From an uncultured Eubacteriales bacterium (GTDB lineage Bacteria > Bacillota > Clostridia > Lachnospirales > Lachnospiraceae), in contig URND01000128.1 in NCBI GenBank assembly GCA_900549105.1, forward strand, positions 1 through 7,971: a stretch of 7,971 nt of DNA, in the 5' to 3' direction. The first letter of the stretch is position 1. Every line of letters begins with the position of its first letter. A model generated the notes under the pieces. The model worked only from the letters and a program-made list of their open reading frames with translations. It did not search any database and was not told the DNA's origin. The translations under genes and the position numbers were made by a program. Positions 1 through 5,571 of the stretch are shown piece by piece.

Positions 1-1
1 A

Positions 2-202
2 AACAGCCAGGAAGTGGGTGTAAAGTATATGCGGTTGTGGGAAGAATTAGAAGAGGCGCGCCGGGAAGGCCTGACAGAGGGAAAGGAAGCAGAACGGTTG
101 AAATCCATAAAAAAATTGATGGAAACCATGGGATGGACATCAGAACAGGCCATGGATGCTTTGCAGATACCGGCAGAGGAACGTGAGAAATACAGGAATT
201 AA
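2..202 (+). CDS. C-terminal fragment of Rpn-family (PD-(D/E)XK) nuclease / transposase-like protein, 5' truncated by window edge
   Basis: The frame is open from the left edge to the TAA at 200-202, so this is the tail of a longer gene. A GTG at 14 and an ATG at 29 exist, but neither has a good ribosome binding site, so I do not treat this as a small free-standing gene. The 66 visible residues are highly charged: a Glu/Arg/Lys-rich helix (EELEEARREGLTEGKEAERL), then a small domain, KKLMETMGWTSEQAMDALQI, and a PAEEREKY end. This layout, a charged EG-repeat helix followed by a 'MxxLxxSxxxAMxxLxIPxEE' tail, is typical of the C-terminus of Rpn-family recombination-promoting nucleases (transposase_31 / PDDEXK_2-type proteins), which are abundant and often multicopy in Lachnospiraceae. 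The catalytic PD-(D/E)XK domain would lie upstream and is not visible, so nuclease activity cannot be judged. The assignment is by recognition of the tail only. Confidence 0.6.
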   Translation, partial: NSQEVGVKYMRLWEELEEARREGLTEGKEAERLKSIKKLMETMGWTSEQAMDALQIPAEEREKYRN

Positions 203-206
203 ATGA

Positions 207-249
207 AAAATCTCCAGGTTATGAAAAATAATCATAACCCGGAGATTTT
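207..249. terminator. Bidirectional intrinsic terminator between the Rpn-like gene and the MATE gene
   Basis: The arms 207-215 plus 217-224 pair with 232-239 plus 241-249. This makes a 17-bp stem with one internal mismatch (A216/C240) and a 7-nt A-rich loop at 225-231. The stem begins with A-rich sequence and ends in TTTT. On the + strand it is followed by interrupted T runs (255-259 and 261-266); on the - strand the hairpin is followed by TTTTTCATTTA. It starts 4 nt after the Rpn stop and 1 nt beyond the MATE stop, so it can terminate both convergent transcripts. Confidence 0.85.
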
Positions 250-250
250 G

Positions 251-1570
251 TTAGTTTTTCTTTTTTAATTTAATTATTCCCCAGAATATATTCACCAGTA
301 TCCAGCCAATTCCGGTGGAGACCGCCACGGCATTTAATCCGAATTCAGATACAAAAATCCAGGACAAAATAACACGTAAAGAAATGTGGCTAATAGCGCC
401 GACAAAGGGGACAGATACCCTTCCGCAGCCGTCGAAGTACCCGGCAAATGTATTTCCTGTAAAGCAAAATGGATAAAAAACAGCAATAATACGCAGGTAC
501 ATTTTAGCCTGTTCACAGGCAGTACTATTCGGATTACCGATTAGGAATCCTGCGGCAGCACCGGCGGATATGTACATAATAACAGAGGAAAGGATGCCGA
601 GTAAAAACAGGAGAAGTAAGCTTTTACGAAAAATCTTTTGAATACGCTGTTTTTTCCCTGCTCCATAGTTTTGTCCAACCATGACAGAAGTGGCGGCGGC
701 GCCGCTGTCGCCAAAAGAATTTGCAAAGCCTTCGATGCGGGTCGTTGCCGTATATGCAGTAATAAGCTCCGGGCCCCCCGTATTGACAGCACCCTGCACC
801 AGTAATTTTCCGATATATAAACCGGATTGATGAAGCCCGGTGACCATTCCATAGCGGATGGTTTTGAGGAATAAGTATTTATCCATACGGCAGTCCGAAC
901 GGTGAAAAATCAGGTCTGGAAAGGCTATACGGAGGTAGATAATACATAAAACGGCAGATAAAATTTCAGCCAGTACAGTTGCAAAGGCGGCCCCGGCAAT
1001 ACCAAGCCTCAGTTTTTCAATAAAAAGAACATCAAGGAACATGTTGGCGCAGACAGAGCAGGCCAGAACCAGCAGGGATGCCCCGGTTTTTCCGATGGCC
1101 CTCAAAAGTGAGTTGTATAAATTATATAAAAATGCGGCGGGAAGCCCTAACAATATAATTACCAGGTAGGTTTTTACGTGTGGGAAAAGCTGGGAAGGGG
1201 TCTGAATGATTCGAAGGATGTGAGGAAGCAAAAAAACACCTCCAAGACTCCCGATTATGGAAATCATAAGCCCTGATATCAACGCTAAAAAATGTTCATG
1301 GCGGAACCCGTTCATATCTTTCATTCCATATTGCTGTGAGAAAATTACAGATATTCCCGTACATGCCCCGACAATGGCAAATAAGAATAAATTCATCACT
1401 GAGCCTGCAATGCCAATGGCAGCAAATTCAGCCTGTCCGGCATATCGGCCAATAACCAAAGCGTCAATCGTATTATACAACTGTTGTAAAATATTACCCA
1501 TAATGAGCGGAAGTGATAATTGAATCATTTGTAAGGTTATATTTCCACTGGTTAAATCGTATTTCTTCAT
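251..1570 (-). CDS. MATE-family multidrug / toxin efflux transporter
   Basis: This is a complete 439-residue integral membrane protein of the usual MATE length. Members export cationic drugs, dyes and metabolites across the cytoplasmic membrane using Na+ or H+ gradients. The N-terminal lobe opens with the family signature around residues 21-45 (PLIMGNILQQLYNTIDALVI, then GRYAG). About twelve hydrophobic segments follow, in two lobes of six. The second lobe carries the conserved GQNYGAGK motif at 299-306, and the protein ends in a short basic tail (KLKKKN). The ATG at 1570 is preceded on the - strand by AAGAGG (1578-1583 region) at normal spacing, supporting this start. It is transcribed divergently from the LysR-type gene at 1683, which suggests local regulation. 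The last codons overlap the T tract of the + strand terminator. The substrate cannot be predicted. A distant alternative is a polysaccharide flippase of the wider MOP superfamily, but the motifs favour MATE proper. Confidence 0.93.
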   Translation of the reverse strand: MKKYDLTSGNITLQMIQLSLPLIMGNILQQLYNTIDALVIGRYAGQAEFAAIGIAGSVMNLFLFAIVGACTGISVIFSQQYGMKDMNGFRHEHFLALISGLMISIIGSLGGVFLLPHILRIIQTPSQLFPHVKTYLVIILLGLPAAFLYNLYNSLLRAIGKTGASLLVLACSVCANMFLDVLFIEKLRLGIAGAAFATVLAEILSAVLCIIYLRIAFPDLIFHRSDCRMDKYLFLKTIRYGMVTGLHQSGLYIGKLLVQGAVNTGGPELITAYTATTRIEGFANSFGDSGAAATSVMVGQNYGAGKKQRIQKIFRKSLLLLFLLGILSSVIMYISAGAAAGFLIGNPNSTACEQAKMYLRIIAVFYPFCFTGNTFAGYFDGCGRVSVPFVGAISHISLRVILSWIFVSEFGLNAVAVSTGIGWILVNIFWGIIKLKKKN

Positions 1571-1682
1571 GATAAGACCTCTTGAATATATTTATTATTG
1601 ACTTTAGTATATCTTATTGTTAACATGTGAGTAAAACGACAATTAGGCAATATATCTGTGATAAAATGTCAAAGGAAAAGTT
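1571..1682. promoter_or_regulatory. Divergent MATE / LysR control region with inverted repeat
   Basis: This 112-bp AT-rich spacer must hold both promoters. For the MATE gene (- strand) a plausible promoter is TTTACT (complement of 1630-1635), an 18-bp spacer and TATACT (complement of 1606-1611), giving a leader of about 30 nt. An inverted repeat ATTGT (1616-1620) N18 ACAAT (1639-1643) flanks that -35 element and is a candidate LysR-type operator. On the + strand, LysR translation uses AAAGGA (1671-1676), 6 nt before the ATG at 1683. Its -10 is less clear; AT-rich candidates lie at 1648-1667. The promoter positions are inferred from consensus similarity. Confidence 0.5.
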
Positions 1683-2555
1683 ATGGAAATAGAGAAATAT
1701 GAAGCATTGTTGTGTGCCATCGAAAAAGGGAGTTTTTCGGCTGCTGCGGAAGCGTTAGGATATACGCCCTCCGGAATCAGCCGGATGATGGTTGCATTGG
1801 AACTGGAGAATGGTTTTCCGCTTCTTATCAGAAGGAAAGAAGGCGTTGTACCAACAAAAGAATGTGTAAAGTTGATGCCGCAGATCAGAGAAATAGTTTT
1901 TGAGGGTGAAAAATTAAAACAGATGTCCGCCCAAATCAGGAATGTAGAAACGGGTACGTTGACAATAGGAACAGCCTATAGTGCCTATTATGGATGGCTG
2001 TCTGAAGTTACCTCAAAATTTCATAAACAATATCCGGGGGTAGAGATTAAAATTGTGAGCGGGTACAGCGCGGAGTTAGTGGAACAAATGGAGAAACACG
2101 AAGTGGATATGGCGATTATCAGCGAGCGCAGCGGTAATCATCAGTGGATACCTCTGATAAAAGACCGGCTTCTCGCTATGGTGTCCGTCAACCATCCGGT
2201 GGCAAAGCTGAATCCTGTTCCCATAGAATTATTTGCATCGGAGTCCTATATTGATACCTATCCCGGAAAAGATATTGATAACGCTTATGTGTTTAAGCGA
2301 TGCCATGTGACGCCGAATACCCAATTTTCCACTATGGATATCTATGCGACCTATTCCATGGTTGAGGCGGGCCTTGGAATCAGCATGAATAATGAAATAA
2401 ATTGCAGAAATTTGACCGGCAGTATTAAGACAATTCCATTAAATCCACCCCAGACAACAGTGATTGGCCTGGCTGTGGCAAAGGACAAAACCCCAGCGGC
2501 AGCCTCCTTTATGAAATTCTCAGAGGCCTATATGGATGAACTGAAAAATATATAA
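1683..2555 (+). CDS. LysR-family transcriptional regulator
   Basis: This is a complete 290-residue protein, the usual LysR length. The N-terminal winged helix-turn-helix is clear: residues 4-60 contain the family pattern (F/Y)xAxxxxGSFSxAAExLxxTPSGISRMMxxLE, with the recognition helix near 28-40 (TPSGISRMMVALE) and the 'PLLIRRKEGVVPT' wing at 46-58. A linker helix follows (about 62-90), then the periplasmic-binding-protein-like effector domain starts at about 92 (GTLTIGTAYS) and runs to the end. The ATG has an AAAGGA site 6 nt upstream. Its position back to back with the MATE gene is the classic LysR arrangement, so it probably controls that transporter and perhaps itself, responding to an unknown small molecule. 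The EAGLGISMNN stretch near 228-237 matches the conserved late part of the effector domain. The target and inducer are inference from position; the family call is firm. Confidence 0.93.
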   Translation: MEIEKYEALLCAIEKGSFSAAAEALGYTPSGISRMMVALELENGFPLLIRRKEGVVPTKECVKLMPQIREIVFEGEKLKQMSAQIRNVETGTLTIGTAYSAYYGWLSEVTSKFHKQYPGVEIKIVSGYSAELVEQMEKHEVDMAIISERSGNHQWIPLIKDRLLAMVSVNHPVAKLNPVPIELFASESYIDTYPGKDIDNAYVFKRCHVTPNTQFSTMDIYATYSMVEAGLGISMNNEINCRNLTGSIKTIPLNPPQTTVIGLAVAKDKTPAAASFMKFSEAYMDELKNI

Positions 2556-2600
2556 AAAAGCAAAAAAACAGCAATATTCCTCAAAAAGGATAAAATAAAG

Positions 2601-2651
2601 CAGATATATTCTTCCGGAAAGCGTTTCAAGCTTTCCGGAAGAATATATCTG
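2601..2651. terminator. Long perfect hairpin, bidirectional terminator between convergent LysR and LUD genes
   Basis: Arms 2601-2622 and 2630-2651 are perfectly complementary: a 22-bp stem without mismatches around a 7-nt loop (GTTTCAA). It lies 45 nt after the LysR stop and 7 nt past the LUD stop. On the - strand the hairpin is followed by CTTTATTTTATCCTTTTTG, a good T-rich tail. On the + strand the tail is weaker (CGCCCCTTTAATAG). It therefore probably serves mainly the LUD gene, with some action on LysR transcripts. The rest of the 103-bp intergenic region is A-rich and holds no visible gene. Confidence 0.8.
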
Positions 2652-2658
2652 CGCCCCT

Positions 2659-3294
2659 TTAATAGCCCAGTTCCTCGCCGACAAGAATAATTTTAATTCT
2701 TCCGGCCGGAGCGCTGCGGCGTGTAATAACAAATTGGTTGCAAATGCAATCCGGGCTCATGCAGTTGCAGCAGCGGCCAACCTGGGTACACGGGGTGTTT
2801 CTGTCCAGGCGGATGGTATTCATCGGCGCTGCGGTATTTCGGGCACGGGCGACAGCCGCATCAAGAGTGTCGGCGACTTTATTCATGCCGGCGATAATGA
2901 TAACGTTGGATGGTCCGAAAATGAGGGAAGCGACCCGGTTTCCGGTGCCGTCAATATTGACCAGCTCGCCGTCCATAGTCAGAGCATTTGTGCTCATAAA
3001 ATAATAATCACAGGTAGCCACCTTGCCAAAAAATTCTTTTTTCTCTTCATCGGTTTTTGGAACTGTGCGGTCAAGGACAACACAGTCCGAGGCTTTCAGG
3101 GCCGGAATCAGGCCGATTTCATTAATGGACATGGAACCGCCCCAGGAAACGCTGGCGCCGGGAGTGACAAAGCGCAGGGCCATTTTCAAAGCATCTTCGC
3201 CGTTATCCACATAGTAAGCTTCCATACCGCGCTTATCTAAATTCTTAATCAGAGTTTCAGCAGCGGTTTCATAAAATTTCTTTTTTGGGTTCAT
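2659..3294 (-). CDS. LUD-domain (LutC / DUF162-like) lactate-utilisation-related protein
   Basis: This is a 211-residue soluble protein. I chose the ATG at 3294 because GGAG (complement of 3304-3307) sits 9 nt upstream; the ATG five codons earlier at 3309 has no ribosome binding site. Family features are a helical start (MNPKKKFYETAAETLIKNL), the conserved glycine-rich motif near 50-61 (SWGGSMSINEIG), and the core strand and loop regions DGELVNIDGTGNRVASLIFG (109-128) and PSNVIIIAGMNKV (128-140). The C-terminus holds a cysteine cluster (C169, C175, C176, C178, C183, C185), then a basic stretch and RIKIILVGEELG. LUD proteins include LutC of the LutABC lactate oxidase, but stand-alone members of this Clostridial type have no settled function, and no lutA or lutB lies nearby. 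The cysteines could bind a metal or an iron-sulfur cluster (inference). It is convergent with LysR and divergent from topB. Confidence 0.85.
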   Translation of the reverse strand: MNPKKKFYETAAETLIKNLDKRGMEAYYVDNGEDALKMALRFVTPGASVSWGGSMSINEIGLIPALKASDCVVLDRTVPKTDEEKKEFFGKVATCDYYFMSTNALTMDGELVNIDGTGNRVASLIFGPSNVIIIAGMNKVADTLDAAVARARNTAAPMNTIRLDRNTPCTQVGRCCNCMSPDCICNQFVITRRSAPAGRIKIILVGEELGY

Positions 3295-3345
3295 TAAATC
3301 ACGCTCCATTCTGTTTTTTGATAATAGTATATCACCTTTTGTTTT
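3295..3345 (-). promoter_or_regulatory. Putative promoter and ribosome binding site of the LUD gene
   Basis: On the - strand a TATACT -10 hexamer (complement of 3326-3331) lies about 30 nt before the chosen ATG. It is preceded by a poor -35 and an A-rich stretch. GGAG (complement of 3304-3307) is the ribosome binding site that decides the start at 3294 over 3309. The promoter call rests on the -10 alone. Confidence 0.4.
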
Positions 3346-3386
3346 GATGGTACAGAAAAAAGTCGGACTTCCGTGTCACTTAAAAT

Positions 3387-3430
3387 CGTGGTATACTGTG
3401 AACACTTGACGTGGTATACTGTGAACACTT
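3387..3430 (+). repeat. Two tandem 21-bp direct repeats (23-bp period), each with an extended -10 promoter motif, upstream of topB
   Basis: The 21-bp unit CGTGGTATACTG + TGAACACTT occurs identically at 3387-3407 and 3410-3430, separated by 2 bp (GA). Each copy contains TGGTATACT (TG at 3389-3390 and 3412-3413), which fits an extended -10 promoter (TGnTATAAT), but neither has a convincing -35. A partial third copy, GTGTCACTT, lies at 3373-3381. The 23-bp period is close to two DNA turns, so the units could also be paired operator sites on one face of the helix. The repeats end 47 bp before the topB start. The repeat is seen directly; the promoter or operator role is inferred. Confidence 0.7.
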
Positions 3431-3477
3431 AGCATGGTGTTATAGGAGCACCTGCGAAATAGGAGTAAGGAGAATTT

Positions 3478-5502
3478 ATGTCGAAATCATTATATATTGC
3501 CGAGAAACCAAGTGTGGCCAGAGAATTTGCCAAAGCGTTAAAGATTAAGGGCAAAAGTTATGATGGCTATATGGAATCAGAGGAGTCGGTGGTGACCTGG
3601 TGTGTCGGCCATCTGGTGACAATGAGTTATCCGGAGGCTTATGACCCGGCGCTGCGGCGGTGGTCCCTGGATACATTGCCTTTTATTCCTAAAGAGTTTA
3701 AATATGAGGTTATAGACTCGGTAAAAAAACAATTTGATATTGTGAGCCGTCTTCTGAATCGGCCGGACGTCGGGACTATCTATGTCTGTACCGATTCGGG
3801 GCGGGAAGGTGAGTACATATACCGGCTGGTGGACCAGATGGCCGGCGTGAAGGGAAAGACGAAAAAGCGTGTCTGGATTGACTCTCAGACAGAGGAAGAG
3901 ATTATGCGGGGTATCCGGGAAGCTAAGGACATATCGGCCTATGATAATCTGGCTGCTTCGGCTTATCTGCGTGCCAAAGAAGATTATCTTATGGGCATTA
4001 ATTTTTCCAGGCTTCTGACGCTTAAATATGGACCGTCCATTTCCAGTTTTATGCGGACAAAGCGCACCGTCCTTTCTGTGGGGCGGGTAATGACCTGTGT
4101 CCTTGGCATGGTTGTCCGCAGGGAGCGGGAGATTCGGGCTTTTGTGAAAACGCCTTTTTACCGGGTGCTTGCAAAACTGGAAGTTCAGGGGCGCGAGATA
4201 GAGGCCGAGTGGCGGGCCGTCGAGGGTTCAAGATATTTTGGAACGCCGGCGCTTTATAAGGAAAATGGCTTCAAAAGGCAGGAGGATGCAAAAGCACTGA
4301 TTGCGGAACTTTCAGCCATTCCGCCTCAGGCGATGGTGATTGAAGAACTGGCAAAGAAAAAGGAGAAAAAAAATCCGCCTTTATTATTTAATTTGGCGGA
4401 GCTGCAAAATGAGTGTTCCCGGCTCTTTAAGTTGAGTCCCGATGAGACATTGAAGGTTGTCCAGGAACTTTATGAAAAGAAGCTGGTGACCTATCCGAGA
4501 ACGGATGCCCGCGTCCTTTCAACAGCCGTGGCAAAGGAAATTTATAAAAATATCAGCGGTCTTCGAAATTTTGCGCCCGTGTCTGATTTTGCCAAAGAGG
4601 TTTTGGAGATGGGAAGCTATAAAAATATCGCAAAGACCCGTTATGTGAATGATAAGCAGATAACGGATCACTATGCCATTGTGCCGACAGGGCAGGGGCT
4701 TGGCGCCCTGAAATCTGTCAGCCGAACAGGATTCAGTGTATATACGGTGATTGCCAAAAGGTTTTTAAGTATATTTTATCCGGCGGCGGAATATCAGAAA
4801 ATCAGTCTCATCGTCAGCAAGGATAGGGAAAGGTTTTTTGCCGGTTTTAAAGTGCTTCTTTCAGAAGGGTATCTCAAAGTGGCCGGGAAACCGAGTGATA
4901 AATCGGCTGATAAGGAAATGGATGCAAAGACGGCGGATAAGCCCGGGACCGGAGAAATCACAGGGATGGACAAGGCCTTTCTGGAAGTTTTGAAAACTTT
5001 GAAAAAAGGCATTTCTTTGCCGCTGAAAGAATTATATATAAAGGAAGGCGAAACCACGCCGCCGAAACGGTACAACTCGGGAAGTATGATTCTCGCCATG
5101 GAAAATGCGGGGCAGCTTATCGAGGATGAGGAATTGCGGGCCATGATTAAGGGCAGCGGTATCGGTACAAGCGCGACCCGGGCTGAAATTTTAAAGAAGC
5201 TGGTGACAATTAAATATCTGGCCCTGAATAAAAAGACCCAGATAATTACGCCGACAAAGCTTGGTGAAATGGTTTATGATGTGGTGGACAGTTCCCTGCG
5301 GGCATTGCTGAACCCGGAATTGACAGCCAGTTGGGAAAAAGGGCTGAATTATGTGGCCGAAGGAACGATTACGCCGGAAGAATATATGGAGAAGCTGGAC
5401 CGCTTTGTGTCCCTTCGCACAGAGTATGTGAAGCAGCTGAACAATCAGTGGATGCTCCGCGAGAAATACGAAGCTCTCTCTAAAAATTATGAAAAAAAAT
5501 AG
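3478..5502 (+). CDS. topB: DNA topoisomerase III (type IA)
   Basis: This is a complete 674-residue type IA topoisomerase, which cuts one DNA strand through a 5'-phosphotyrosine link and decatenates or relaxes DNA in the cytoplasm. The toprim domain (about 1-150) has the metal-site glutamate in AEKPSVA (E9) and the acidic motif TDSGREGE (105-112); the second Asp of the classic DxD is Gly here, a variant I associate with Firmicute and mobile-element TopB. Next come SVGRVMT (200-206), the catalytic LVTYPRTDAR with nucleophile Y339 and R341, TDHYAIVPT (396-404), and GIGTSATRAEI (561-571). No C-terminal zinc-finger cysteines are present, as expected for TopB rather than TopA. A Lys/Asp-rich insert at about 471-499 looks like a flexible linker. 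The start is supported by AAGGAG (3467-3472), 5 nt before the ATG. No conjugation genes are nearby, so this is likely a chromosomal copy rather than part of an integrative element. Confidence 0.93.
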   Translation: MSKSLYIAEKPSVAREFAKALKIKGKSYDGYMESEESVVTWCVGHLVTMSYPEAYDPALRRWSLDTLPFIPKEFKYEVIDSVKKQFDIVSRLLNRPDVGTIYVCTDSGREGEYIYRLVDQMAGVKGKTKKRVWIDSQTEEEIMRGIREAKDISAYDNLAASAYLRAKEDYLMGINFSRLLTLKYGPSISSFMRTKRTVLSVGRVMTCVLGMVVRREREIRAFVKTPFYRVLAKLEVQGREIEAEWRAVEGSRYFGTPALYKENGFKRQEDAKALIAELSAIPPQAMVIEELAKKKEKKNPPLLFNLAELQNECSRLFKLSPDETLKVVQELYEKKLVTYPRTDARVLSTAVAKEIYKNISGLRNFAPVSDFAKEVLEMGSYKNIAKTRYVNDKQITDHYAIVPTGQGLGALKSVSRTGFSVYTVIAKRFLSIFYPAAEYQKISLIVSKDRERFFAGFKVLLSEGYLKVAGKPSDKSADKEMDAKTADKPGTGEITGMDKAFLEVLKTLKKGISLPLKELYIKEGETTPPKRYNSGSMILAMENAGQLIEDEELRAMIKGSGIGTSATRAEILKKLVTIKYLALNKKTQIITPTKLGEMVYDVVDSSLRALLNPELTASWEKGLNYVAEGTITPEEYMEKLDRFVSLRTEYVKQLNNQWMLREKYEALSKNYEKK

Positions 5503-5505
5503 ACT

Positions 5506-5566
5506 TTGAAACCCCGGAGTGTTAAAATAATAATATTTAGTAGGTTAATATAAAAAATTTGGAGGT
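5506..5566 (+). promoter_or_regulatory. Predicted sigma-A promoter and strong ribosome binding site of glmS
   Basis: TTGAAA (5506-5511), a 17-bp spacer and AATAAT (5529-5534) each match the sigma-A consensus at 5 of 6 positions. The expected start of transcription is near 5541. GGAGGT (5561-5566) lies 5 nt before the glmS ATG. No terminator hairpin separates topB from this promoter, so topB read-through may add to glmS expression. The leader of about 30 nt is too short to hold a glmS ribozyme. Confidence 0.6.
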
Positions 5567-5571
5567 AGATT

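Noticed and set aside
14..202. A complete small 62-residue gene starting at the GTG at 14
   Set aside because: The frame is open to the window edge and the sequence matches the tail of a larger family, so a truncated gene is the better reading.
2734..3240. 168-codon open frame on the + strand opposite the LUD gene
   Set aside because: It is antisense to a well-supported LUD-domain gene, has no ribosome binding site, and its low-complexity His/Ala/Gly-rich translation resembles no family.
3431..3454. Weak hairpin GCATGGTG / CACCTGC before topB
   Set aside because: The pairing is short and imperfect, with no T tract; it is not enough for a terminator or riboswitch call.
3478..5502. TopB as part of an integrative conjugative element
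   Set aside because: No relaxase, type IV secretion, integrase or single-strand-binding genes are in the window, and the neighbours are ordinary chromosomal genes.
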